From SVFI01 sp964519385 (GTDB taxonomy: Bacteria > Bacillota > Clostridia > Lachnospirales > Lachnospiraceae): 64,000 nucleotides of DNA. Below, piece by piece: positions 7,145 to 15,743 of the stretch (position 1 is its first letter; each line of letters begins with the position of its first letter). The stretch spans positions 66,932 to 130,931 of the forward strand of contig CAZFLR010000002.1 in the NCBI GenBank assembly GCA_964519385.1, written 5' to 3'. Below the pieces are notes generated by a model. That model was not told the origin of the DNA. It did not search any database and worked only from the letters and a program-made list of their open reading frames with translations. Position numbers and translations under genes: made by a program.

Positions 7145-10012
7145 TTAGTCTCCCGTCACCTGTGTCGCATTTTCATCTTCCGCCGTTCCCGTAATCAGTT
7201 CATCCGCCTCTTCCAGACCGAAATAATACTTGATTACATCCTTTGTCATCTGTGCGGCGTTGTCAGATGCATATCCGTAAGCGATACGCGTTGCAACTGC
7301 AATCTCCGGATTTTCATATGGTGCATAGCATACAAAAAGTGCATGATTCGGGCGTTTCTTGTTCTCCTGAGCCGTACCTGTTTTTCCGGCTACGTTTATC
7401 TCAAGTCCCTCATAATACTTTTTATCCTGAACCACCTTTCTCATACCGGAATGAATGGCATTCCAGGTGGACTGTGAAAGCTCTACTTTATTGCGAAGCT
7501 GCGGGGTATAATCTGTCAGCAGATTTCCCTCCGAATCTGTTGTCTTATCTAAAATACTGAGGTTATAACAATATCCGCCGTTTGCAACCGTGGTCACATA
7601 ACGCGCAAGACCAACTGTCGAATAGTTGTTATTTCCCTGGCCGATTGCAGAACGGATAGCATCAAAATCCGACACCTTAGGACTGCTTTCCGAAATTTCG
7701 ATTCCCGATTTTTCCGACAGACCAAACTGGTCAGCATAGTAAGCCAGCTTTGAAAGCCCCGTATCGCTGTCATAAACGCCATTACTCCGGCTCAGACGAT
7801 ATCCGACCTCATAAAAATAACAGTTACAGGAATGCCCGATTGCTTCCGATATACTGAGCGGACCGTGTGCACTCGGCGAAATCCAGCATTTAGCAACCGG
7901 TTTGATGGTATCCCATGTTCCCCGGCAGATGATATCCTCGCCGACACTGACCACACTCTCTTCCAGAGCCGTGGCTGCCGAGACCATCTTAAAGGTCGAG
8001 CCCGGTGCCGAGAGCTGCTGGGTTGCATAGTTCCACATCGGCTGCGAAAGATCGTTGTAAATCCTGTTATAATATTCCGAATCGATTGAATTGGTCAGCC
8101 GGTTATTGTCATATCCCGGATAGGTCACACATGCCAGCACCTCACCTGTATCGGTATCCGTGACCACACAGGAGCCGGAACACGGATCCAGCGCGAGCTG
8201 CGCCGGCGTAATATCCAGATTTTTAATTTTTTCCATCATAAAGGCGTAGGCTGTCTTGCTTCCGCTCATAACAGCCGCCTTCTCTTCGTCCGTTCCGTCA
8301 ACTATGTTCTGCTCAAACAGGAGAATACAGACCTGACGGCCGGTCACCCGGTCATCCAGCAGCATATATTTGTACAAACGCTTATTGAAATATGAATCCA
8401 TCACAATATGCTCTGCCACATAGTCAACCAGCTTAAGATATATTTCCTCTGAATCCGAATACTGACTCTGCAGCTCCAGTTGCCCGATGTCAATCCAGCC
8501 CTTGGAAATCAGGTAATTGAGGTATTCCTTTAAGCTGATGTTTTCATCCTTTTTCCATGCAAGGTATGTATCATCCTCCTTGTCTATCTCAGAGGTTTTT
8601 ATCACGCCGTTATCCTCCAGCATGGAAACAACGGCAAGCTGATACACCTGATATTCCAGTGTCATTTTGTCGTATGGAGTGGCAATTGACTCCATCTCTT
8701 CCCGCAGCTTTGCAACAACCGACTGCTGTTTTTGCTCAAACGCCGCAAGAACCTCTCTTTCCGTATCCTTTGCGTCCTCATCCGAAAAATGTCCGATATC
8801 AATTACATTGTTGTTAAACAACGCAAAATACACATCATAAATCGGTATCTTTATCTTCGATGCAGATGCATTTTCCTCCGGTACATACTCCTTGATATTT
8901 TGAATATAAGAAACCAGAATACCCGCTATCTTCTGCTCAAGGAGATTGTAAACTGCTTTTTGAAGTTCCTTATCTATGGTCAGATACACATCATTGCCGA
9001 CCGAAGGCTCTTTTCTGTCACTTGTTTCAATCACCTTTCCGAGGTTGTCCACATAAACAATCTCCGTTCCCTTATTTCCCTGCAGGGTTGTCTCCATATA
9101 CTGTTCAACGCCTGCTTTTCCCACGATATCCGTGAGGGAATAATTCTTGTTTTCCGCGGACAGTTCCTCATATTCTTCATTGGAAATCTTTCCGATATAT
9201 CCGATTAAGTGTGAAAAATAGACACTGTCCACATACTTGCGCACGGTGTCATCCTCCACCGAAACGCCATCCAGTGATTCACTGTTTTCCATCACCATCG
9301 CAACCGTTTCCTGCGATACATCCTTTGCCACAACCGTTGCTATGTATTTCTGAAATCCGTTTAAGCTCATTGCGTAGCGGATGGTGACTATCTGCAGAAG
9401 CTTTTCTTTGGTATAGCCGCTTCCGATGATGAAATCCGAGTCTGTATTCTCCGGATCCAGATATTCTCCCACAGCAAATTTCTTGGTGCCTGCCAGATAA
9501 TTGATGACATCCTGCGGCGTAGAAGTTCTCTCCGCATAGGTTAAGTCATCCGTGTACGGCCTTCCGTAAACATCCGCAAGGAAACGTAAAAGCTGGGTTC
9601 CCTCCACCGTGAACGCATAATTGTTATTTTCATCCAGAATAATGTCAAAATCATTTTCTATTCTGTCACCGCCCGCTTCAATCATGTCTATGAGCGTGGA
9701 AATTGTCGTATTCAGATGTTTGTTTTTCCCTTTTCCCGATTCGTACACGTCCTCAATGGTCACGGAATATGCCAGTTCATTGTAAGCCAGAAGTTCACCG
9801 TTCCGGTCATATATATTTCCGCGCGTACTCGGTATGGTTCTTTCTTTTCGTATCGTCAGCTTAAAATTGTCCAGATATTCGCTTCCGTGTACAATCTGAA
9901 GATCGAATAAGCGATATACCAGGACACTGAACAATCCTAAAAAACACAATATAAGAACAAAAATTCTTGATGTTATCAAATTAAGAACCGCTTCTTTGAT
10001 TGTTCTAAGCAA
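7145..10012 (-). CDS. mrdA: PBP2, class B transpeptidase for cell elongation, with a large insert
   Basis: Class B penicillin-binding protein that crosslinks peptidoglycan made by RodA. One membrane segment lies near the N-terminus, then the dimerisation/pedestal region (TRGNIYDRNG), then the transpeptidase domain with STFK (about residue 672), SCN (about 728) and KTG (about 876). At 955 residues it is some 250-300 longer than ordinary PBP2: between the LTIDKELQKA and TGEVLACVTYPGYD segments there is an extra block of about 245 residues. The start chosen is TTG at 10012, 6 bases after AGGAGCGAGG and overlapping the mreD stop; a GTG at 10036 is possible. It follows mreD and precedes minC in the rod-shape operon. 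Confidence 0.93.
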   Translation of the reverse strand: MLRTIKEAVLNLITSRIFVLILCFLGLFSVLVYRLFDLQIVHGSEYLDNFKLTIRKERTIPSTRGNIYDRNGELLAYNELAYSVTIEDVYESGKGKNKHLNTTISTLIDMIEAGGDRIENDFDIILDENNNYAFTVEGTQLLRFLADVYGRPYTDDLTYAERTSTPQDVINYLAGTKKFAVGEYLDPENTDSDFIIGSGYTKEKLLQIVTIRYAMSLNGFQKYIATVVAKDVSQETVAMVMENSESLDGVSVEDDTVRKYVDSVYFSHLIGYIGKISNEEYEELSAENKNYSLTDIVGKAGVEQYMETTLQGNKGTEIVYVDNLGKVIETSDRKEPSVGNDVYLTIDKELQKAVYNLLEQKIAGILVSYIQNIKEYVPEENASASKIKIPIYDVYFALFNNNVIDIGHFSDEDAKDTEREVLAAFEQKQQSVVAKLREEMESIATPYDKMTLEYQVYQLAVVSMLEDNGVIKTSEIDKEDDTYLAWKKDENISLKEYLNYLISKGWIDIGQLELQSQYSDSEEIYLKLVDYVAEHIVMDSYFNKRLYKYMLLDDRVTGRQVCILLFEQNIVDGTDEEKAAVMSGSKTAYAFMMEKIKNLDITPAQLALDPCSGSCVVTDTDTGEVLACVTYPGYDNNRLTNSIDSEYYNRIYNDLSQPMWNYATQQLSAPGSTFKMVSAATALEESVVSVGEDIICRGTWDTIKPVAKCWISPSAHGPLSISEAIGHSCNCYFYEVGYRLSRSNGVYDSDTGLSKLAYYADQFGLSEKSGIEISESSPKVSDFDAIRSAIGQGNNNYSTVGLARYVTTVANGGYCYNLSILDKTTDSEGNLLTDYTPQLRNKVELSQSTWNAIHSGMRKVVQDKKYYEGLEINVAGKTGTAQENKKRPNHALFVCYAPYENPEIAVATRIAYGYASDNAAQMTKDVIKYYFGLEEADELITGTAEDENATQVTGD

Positions 10013-10523
10013 AATTATCCTCGCTCCTTTTTTCACCCTGATCCAGTTTTCCTGTCGTAAGCCGGATAAACGGATATAACACCAGTGTGATGACTATGGT
10101 ATATACAACCTCCGGTAACATGATGGTTTTCAGATAATGCAGGAAATGGAACCTTCCTCTCAGCATAAAGAGAAGAACATAATAAACAAATCCAAGCACC
10201 AAATCACTTGCCGTAATGAGGACAAGCGGAAGCTTGATATCCTCCTTGTAAAAAATCTGCTTAAAATTGCCGTTGATATATCCAATGTACATATATATCA
10301 GTGCATGAAAGCACAGCACATTCCCGAAAAAAATATCATACAAAAGTCCCGCGAAAAAACCGACTGCCAATCCGTATGTCTTACCGCACATGAAACCGAA
10401 TGCCGCCGTCAGTATAATCAGCAGATTAGGCGAAATACCGCCGAATGACAATGTACGAAACAGTGTGGACTGTAAAACAAAGCATACAAGAACCATGATG
10501 ATTATAAATATATTTCTTTTCAT
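10005..10523 (-). CDS. mreD: MreD rod-shape-determining membrane protein
   Basis: 172-residue integral membrane protein with about five hydrophobic segments starting at the very N-terminus, typical of MreD, a partner of MreC and PBP2 in the elongasome. Key pattern: LLIILTAAFGFMCGK followed by GLLYDIFFG, the loop conserved across MreD proteins. The ATG overlaps the mreC stop (ATGA), implying translational coupling. Sequence conservation in this family is low, so the call relies on topology and on its place directly after mreC and before mrdA. Confidence 0.9.
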   Translation of the reverse strand: MKRNIFIIIMVLVCFVLQSTLFRTLSFGGISPNLLIILTAAFGFMCGKTYGLAVGFFAGLLYDIFFGNVLCFHALIYMYIGYINGNFKQIFYKEDIKLPLVLITASDLVLGFVYYVLLFMLRGRFHFLHYLKTIMLPEVVYTIVITLVLYPFIRLTTGKLDQGEKRSEDNFA

Positions 10524-11392
10524 CGATTCGCTTCCTCTTCCGAATAATCCTTTTTCAAATCCATAATGACAAGCACTTCCTCCAGATGTGCAAAATCCAC
10601 TGCCGGTGTCAGGTATCCTGAACTGGTCAGATTATTTGCATCAGAGGTAATTGACGATATGTAGCCGATTAGAATTCCCGGAAGGTATTTGGTGCTGATA
10701 TGCGACGTTACCACCTTGTCGCCTTCCTTTACGGCATTTTCCCCGTTAATCAGCTTGGAAAACGTAATGACTCCCCGGTTCATAGTCTCCAGATTTCCCT
10801 GAACCATACAGGAATCCGCTGTGGAAAGTACCGTGGCACTCACATTGGAATTATCATCGATAATGGAAATCACCTTTGACCAGTCACTTCCGACCTCGGT
10901 GACACGACCGACAAGACCGCTTCCGGCCATCACATTCATGTCAACCATAATTCCGTCATTGCTTCCCTTGTCAATCACAAAGGTATGAAACCAGTTCCCG
11001 GATTCCTTGGCAACGACACGCGCTCCCACCTTTTCAAACTCCTCATACTCCTTGTCAAGCTTATAAAGCTGTCTCAGATTATTCAGCTCATACTTGTCCT
11101 GCTGGAGTGAATTGTTTTCTATCGTGAGCGCGTCAACCTGACTCTGGAGTCTCTCATTCTCTGCAAGCACATCCTTCAACGTTTTAAGCTCGTCCGAGCG
11201 ATTTGAAATCCATCCTCCGACACGGCTGATGCCCGACTGAAAAGGAACAACGACAGCTCCGGCAAAATTGCTGAGCGGAGCTGCGAAAAAGTCTGTAAAA
11301 AATGTAATTGCCATAAAAAGCACACAGACAACCGTCATAATCAGCAACAGGTATTTACTTGGAATCGTAAACTTCTGCCGTTTTCGTCTCAT
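10520..11392 (-). CDS. mreC: MreC rod-shape-determining protein
   Basis: 290-residue bitopic protein of the elongasome that binds PBP2. It has a basic N-terminus, one membrane helix (about 15-35), a coiled coil (about 68-115, SQVDALTIENNSLQQDKYEL region) and two beta barrels with the diagnostic GLVGRV and MVQGN motifs. The ATG overlaps the mreB stop by one base (TAATG) behind GGAGG, and its stop overlaps mreD, so mreB-mreC-mreD are coupled. Confidence 0.95.
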   Translation of the reverse strand: MRRKRQKFTIPSKYLLLIMTVVCVLFMAITFFTDFFAAPLSNFAGAVVVPFQSGISRVGGWISNRSDELKTLKDVLAENERLQSQVDALTIENNSLQQDKYELNNLRQLYKLDKEYEEFEKVGARVVAKESGNWFHTFVIDKGSNDGIMVDMNVMAGSGLVGRVTEVGSDWSKVISIIDDNSNVSATVLSTADSCMVQGNLETMNRGVITFSKLINGENAVKEGDKVVTSHISTKYLPGILIGYISSITSDANNLTSSGYLTPAVDFAHLEEVLVIMDLKKDYSEEEANR

Positions 11393-12414
11393 TACTTTCC
11401 TCCGTTACCCATACCTTCAATGGAATATGCCACAGATTTATAGTTGTCGTCTTTAATTACCTTTCCGAGACCAAGGGCAACGCTTTCCACCGGGTGCTCG
11501 GATACATTTACCTTAAGGCCGGTTCCGTTACTGATGAGCTGGCTTAAATGGCTCACCTGGCATGCCCCTCCCGTCAGATAAACGCCCTGTCTGTAAATAT
11601 CTGCTGCAAGTTCCGGCGGAGTTCTCTCTAAAATCACCTTAATGTTGTCAATAATTGTATTAAAATGCTCTCTCAGGCATTCAACCACAAGCTCCGTCGG
11701 AATTTCTCTCTCCACAGGAAGTCCTGTCACGATATCACGACCGTATACAACTGCTCCCCTGCCTTCCTCTTCAAGCCGGGCAAGTGAAATTTTCACTTTT
11801 TCTGCCGTCTTTCCGCCGATAATAAGATTGTATTCTTTTCTCACCGCATTGCGGATTGCATCATCAAATTTCTGTCCGCCTACCTTAATCAGCTTGCTCA
11901 GGACGATTCCTCCGAGGGAAAGAATGGAAATCTCCGTCGTGTCATATCCCACATCGACCACGAGCACACCCTGTGAATTCTTTACATCAATATCCAGTCC
12001 GAGACCGTCCGCAATCGCTTTTTCAACCACCATGACTTTTTTTGCTTTCACATTCGCATTTTTAACAAGGTCATAGAACGCTCTTTTTTCTACCTCCGTC
12101 ACATCCGTCGGAACGGCAATGTAGTAATCTGCCGGCTTGACTGCTCCGTCGCTCATATCCGTGATAAAGCATTTGACAAGAGTCTGCATATTTTTAATAT
12201 CAGCAATCACTCCGTTGCAGAGCGGATAAGAAATATGAATATTTGCCGGTGCTTTCTCATACATATCAAATGCAGCATCTCCATAAGCAAACAAATAGTC
12301 CTTGTTTTCAATCGCAATTATATTTTTTTGACAGAATACATTCTGATCACCTTTTTCGTAAATTTTAATGTTACAGGTACCTAAATCGATACCATATGAA
12401 CTGGAAGCCATCAT
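11392..12414 (-). CDS. mreB: Divergent MreB-like actin-family protein
   Basis: 340-residue MreB/Mbl-family protein, a membrane-associated actin homologue that organises lateral wall synthesis. Family features: DLGTCNIKIY (phosphate 1), the catalytic Glu in VEKAIADGLGL, and SLGGIVLS. Two nucleotide loops differ from ordinary MreB: the phosphate 2 loop, usually GGGTT, is GYDTT, and the adenosine loop, usually GGGAL, is GGACQ. So this is a derived paralogue even though it occupies the mreB position. The ATG overlaps the radC stop; it is coupled to mreC. Polymer formation is inferred from the family, ATP hydrolysis is less certain. Confidence 0.87.
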   Translation of the reverse strand: MMASSSYGIDLGTCNIKIYEKGDQNVFCQKNIIAIENKDYLFAYGDAAFDMYEKAPANIHISYPLCNGVIADIKNMQTLVKCFITDMSDGAVKPADYYIAVPTDVTEVEKRAFYDLVKNANVKAKKVMVVEKAIADGLGLDIDVKNSQGVLVVDVGYDTTEISILSLGGIVLSKLIKVGGQKFDDAIRNAVRKEYNLIIGGKTAEKVKISLARLEEEGRGAVVYGRDIVTGLPVEREIPTELVVECLREHFNTIIDNIKVILERTPPELAADIYRQGVYLTGGACQVSHLSQLISNGTGLKVNVSEHPVESVALGLGKVIKDDNYKSVAYSIEGMGNGGK

Positions 12415-13100
12415 AAAACTCCTTTCTCTTTTAAGCTTATGTATATATTATCCCCGATGATTATATGGTCAAGCAGGGGGATTTCCATGATTTGTGACGC
12501 TTCTTTCAAACGTCCGGTGAGTGCGATATCTTCCCGGCTCGGAGTCGGATCGCCGCTCGGATGATTATGCAGAAGAATGACCGAAGCCGCGTTGTACAAA
12601 AGAGCCTGTCTGAAAATTTCCCGAGCCGACAAAATGGCACTGTTCAGATTTCCGACTGACAGACATTCATCTGCAATCCGGCTGTCCTTGCTGTCCAGAT
12701 AAACAGCCATACAGGTCTCCTTCTCGAGATGACGCATCCTCTCCATATAGGCTTTTGCAACCTCCTTCGGATGTCTGAAGCATAAATCCTCCGCCACACT
12801 TGCGCACGCCATACGATTGGACAATTCCGCAACTGCCTTCAGTTTCACCGCCTTCACCTCTCCGATTCCGCCAATCTCCATAAGCTGGCCGATTGTCACG
12901 TGGTGAAGTCCTTCAATTCCGCGTTTTTTGCCGCAGAGTTCAAGGACCCGGCAGGCAAGCGTGACCGCATCCTCTCCTTTGGTTCCGGTCCTGAGAATAA
13001 TTGCAAGCAATTCCTCGTCACTCAGGGACCCGGCACCTCCCGCGAGAAACTTGTCATACGGAAGAAGCTGAATCTTTCCGTTTTCTTTTTTCTGATACAT
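12411..13100 (-). CDS. radC: RadC family JAB metalloprotease-like protein
   Basis: 229-residue protein with an N-terminal helix-hairpin-helix region (IGGIGEVKAVKLKA) and a C-terminal JAB/MPN+ domain carrying the zinc motif HNHPSGDPTPS with the following D. Once thought to act in DNA repair; its real role is unclear and it is often found beside mreB in Firmicutes, as here. The start is ATG at 13100, eight bases after AGGTGA; a GTG at 13112 would overlap that site. It overlaps mreB by 4 bp. Confidence 0.92.
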   Translation of the reverse strand: MYQKKENGKIQLLPYDKFLAGGAGSLSDEELLAIILRTGTKGEDAVTLACRVLELCGKKRGIEGLHHVTIGQLMEIGGIGEVKAVKLKAVAELSNRMACASVAEDLCFRHPKEVAKAYMERMRHLEKETCMAVYLDSKDSRIADECLSVGNLNSAILSAREIFRQALLYNAASVILLHNHPSGDPTPSREDIALTGRLKEASQIMEIPLLDHIIIGDNIYISLKEKGVL

Positions 13101-13138
13101 AATTAGTTTCACCTGAATGTTTTCCGGACATACAGATT

Positions 13139-13378
13139 TTATAAAAAGCGATAGATGATAATACCAATCATAATGCCGATGATGCTCGCCACCGTAATCT
13201 TAATCGACAGCCCGAACGTAAGCACCATAATGCCAAGATCCAGCACAACCGGCGAGGTCAGCCCGAAGCTCTGTCCGTAATTAAGGAATGTTCCCGGAAA
13301 CAGCGAGCCGATAAAACCACCTATAACAATGCCTGCCAGAATCATCAGAAAGCAGGCCCAATTGTTTTTTCCTCTCAT
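13139..13378 (-). CDS. DUF4321 small membrane protein
   Basis: 79 residues with two hydrophobic helices (about 9-27 and 45-77) around a short loop, plus a basic N-terminus (MRGKNN). The pattern matches DUF4321, small membrane proteins of Clostridia found next to radC/mreB. The function is unknown; the neighbourhood suggests envelope biogenesis. Ribosome site GGAGG lies 6 bases upstream of the ATG. Confidence 0.75.
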   Translation of the reverse strand: MRGKNNWACFLMILAGIVIGGFIGSLFPGTFLNYGQSFGLTSPVVLDLGIMVLTFGLSIKITVASIIGIMIGIIIYRFL

Positions 13379-13398
13379 TCGTATCCTCCGATTTTCAT

Positions 13399-13435
13399 TT
13401 GCAAAACACTAGCTATATCTTAACACACACCCAAA
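13399..13435 (-). promoter_or_regulatory. Possible promoter before the DUF4321-radC-mreBCD run
   Basis: Within the 91-bp gap, minus strand, a TAAGAT box preceded by TGTGT lies 17 bp from TATACA. Both boxes are imperfect (4/6 and 4-5/6). It would start transcription of the elongation cluster independently of the mut/mia genes upstream. No hairpin terminator is visible in this gap. Confidence 0.3.
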
Positions 13436-13469
13436 AGTATGTATATAAAATTCGTGGTTTTTTTTTCGA

Positions 13470-14777
13470 CTAAAAAACTGTTTTTGTGAGCTGACCCGGT
13501 TTTATCAGACCGTCATCCTTCATGCTCTGAAGGGTTCTGAGCATACCATATTTTGCATGCGGAAATGTCAGTCCTCCCTGCATATACACAGCATACGGAG
13601 GTTTTATCGGTCCGTCCGCAGACAGCTCAATTGAGGAACCGGAAACAAAGGCTCCGGCCGCCATGATGACCTGCGCATCATAGCCCGGCATATCCCACGG
13701 CTCCGGTGTTACAAAGCTGTCCACCGGTGCGGCTGCCTGAATTCCCTTGCAAAAAGAAATTACACTTTCCGGATTTCCGAACGTAATGGCCTGAATGATG
13801 TCAAAACGCTCTTCTGTGGCATTCGGCACCACGGTATAGCCCAGACGCTCATACAGCCCGGCGGCAAAAATTGCACCCTTTAATGCCGATGCCGTCACCG
13901 TCGGTGCAAGGAATAATCCCTCGTAGAAGGAAGAAAGTACCCCGAGGGATGCTCCGACCTCTTTTCCGAGTCCCGGCGAAGTCAGCCGATAAGCAGCATT
14001 TTCCACACATTCTTTTTTTCCTGCAATATATCCTCCAATCGGCGCAAGTCCGCCCCCCGGATTCTTTATGAGGGAACCGACCACCATGTCCGCTCCGACA
14101 TCCGTCGGCTCTGTCCGCTGTACAAATTCACCGTAACAGTTGTCTACCATACATATAATTTCCGGCTTTATTCCTTTTATAAACTTAATCAGCTCGCCGA
14201 TGCGTTCCACCGACAGTGTCTTTCTCGGCTCATATCCCTTGGAACGCTGAATTGTCACCAGCTTTGTCTTGTTATTTATTGCGTTTTTTATTCCGTCCCA
14301 GTCAAATTCACCGTCCGGAAGCAAATCTACCTGACGATAAGATATCCCATACTCCTTCAGCGAGCCCTTTGACTCCCTGATACCGATTACCTCCTCCAGT
14401 GTATCATAAGGCTTTCCGACCGGAGAAAGCAGCTCGTCACCCGGACGTAGATTGCTCATAAGCGCGAGGGCAAGGGCATGTGTTCCGCATGTAATCTGCG
14501 GACGTACAAGCGCGTCCTCCGTGTGAAACAGATTTGCATAAACCTGCTCAAGTGTATCCCTTCCGATATCGTTATAGCCATATCCCGTCGTGCCGAGGAG
14601 ACACGCCTCACTCACCTTTGCGTCCTGCATGGCCTTTACCACCTTAAGCTGGTTGTACTCTGCCGTCTCATCTATTTTTTTAAAGCGTTCCTCATTCTCT
14701 TTTAAAACCATTTCCCCGAATGCAAGTACATCCTCATCCACGGAAAGTCCTTTATAGATATCCTTCAACTGCATCAT
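13470..14777 (-). CDS. PLP-dependent methionine gamma-lyase-like protein (YnbB family)
   Basis: 435-residue fold-type I PLP enzyme of the family annotated as 'methionine gamma-lyase family' or 'aluminium resistance protein' (B. subtilis YnbB). PLP-site features are TCGTHALALAL, the aspartate in MVDNCYGEFV, and the Schiff-base lysine in SLIKNPGGG. The substrate is not established for the family. The ATG overlaps the miaA stop (ATGATG), and the gene sits downstream of miaA, an association also seen in Bacillus and other Clostridia. It closes the mut/mia series. Confidence 0.85.
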   Translation of the reverse strand: MMQLKDIYKGLSVDEDVLAFGEMVLKENEERFKKIDETAEYNQLKVVKAMQDAKVSEACLLGTTGYGYNDIGRDTLEQVYANLFHTEDALVRPQITCGTHALALALMSNLRPGDELLSPVGKPYDTLEEVIGIRESKGSLKEYGISYRQVDLLPDGEFDWDGIKNAINNKTKLVTIQRSKGYEPRKTLSVERIGELIKFIKGIKPEIICMVDNCYGEFVQRTEPTDVGADMVVGSLIKNPGGGLAPIGGYIAGKKECVENAAYRLTSPGLGKEVGASLGVLSSFYEGLFLAPTVTASALKGAIFAAGLYERLGYTVVPNATEERFDIIQAITFGNPESVISFCKGIQAAAPVDSFVTPEPWDMPGYDAQVIMAAGAFVSGSSIELSADGPIKPPYAVYMQGGLTFPHAKYGMLRTLQSMKDDGLIKPGQLTKTVF

Positions 14778-15739
14778 AATTCTGCATCCTCCACTATTTT
14801 TTTCTCACAAAGTCTCTCTATCATATAATCCAGCATTTTTTTCTCATCCTGCGCAAACTCTTCACGGTTTACCCAGTCAACTGAACGCTCTCTCTTAAAC
14901 CATGTGAGCTGTCTTTTTGCAAAATGCCTCGTATCTCTTTTAATCAAATAAACTGCACGGTCATAGTCCGTGTTTCCCCTCAGATAATCAATCATCTCTT
15001 TATAGCCGAGTCCCTGCATGGCTGTGCTTTCACGGACACAGCCCATAGAAAGCAGCCTCTGCACTTCATCCAAAAGACCGGCCTTCAGCATCTCATCGAC
15101 GCGAGTATCAATCCTCTCATACAATCTTGCCCTGTCATCATTCAGAACAAAATAGCAGAAATTATAAGGTGACTCCTTTTCTCTCTGCTGCTGATTGTGT
15201 TCAGATATTTTCTGCCCCGTCAGGTGGTAATATTCAATGGCACGAATCACACGTTTTACGTTGTTTGCGTGGATTTCCTCGGCAGATTTTGCATCGATTT
15301 CCCTCAGCATTTCATGAAGCCTGTGCGTCCCTTCTTTTTGGGCCAGCATTTCCAGCTCCGCGCGAAGCTCCTGATTTTCTCCGGACTGTGAAAAATCAAT
15401 ATCATAAAGTACCGACTGAATATAAAATCCCGTTCCGCCGACAATGACAGGAATATGTCCTCTTTCATATATCTCCTGCATTTTTTCCTTTGCCATCTGC
15501 TGAAAACGGAACACATCAAATTCCTGTGTCGGCTCAAGCACATCTATCAGATGGTGCTGTACTCCGTCCATCTCATCCGGCATAATCTTTGCCGAGCCAA
15601 TATCCATATGCTTATACACCTGCATAGAATCGGCGGAGATGACCTCTCCGCCAATCCTTTTTGCAAGCTCGATTGAAAGCTTTGTTTTACCGACAGCCGT
15701 CGGTCCCGTCAAAATAACCAATTTCTTTTTTTCAGTCAT
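14774..15739 (-). CDS. miaA: MiaA tRNA dimethylallyltransferase
   Basis: 321-residue enzyme that adds the isopentenyl group to N6 of A37 in tRNAs reading UNN codons. Walker A GPTAVGKT lies at about residues 10-17, DSMQVYKHMDIG follows, then VGGTGFYIQS, RVIRAIEY and MQGLGYKE. The ATG at 15739 is preferred (AAAAGG upstream, overlapping the mutL stop region) over an upstream in-frame start inside mutL. It begins 4 bp after mutL and works on the substrate later modified by MiaB, which is also encoded nearby. Confidence 0.96.
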   Translation of the reverse strand: MTEKKKLVILTGPTAVGKTKLSIELAKRIGGEVISADSMQVYKHMDIGSAKIMPDEMDGVQHHLIDVLEPTQEFDVFRFQQMAKEKMQEIYERGHIPVIVGGTGFYIQSVLYDIDFSQSGENQELRAELEMLAQKEGTHRLHEMLREIDAKSAEEIHANNVKRVIRAIEYYHLTGQKISEHNQQQREKESPYNFCYFVLNDDRARLYERIDTRVDEMLKAGLLDEVQRLLSMGCVRESTAMQGLGYKEMIDYLRGNTDYDRAVYLIKRDTRHFAKRQLTWFKRERSVDWVNREEFAQDEKKMLDYMIERLCEKKIVEDAEL

Positions 15740-15743
15740 ATTT

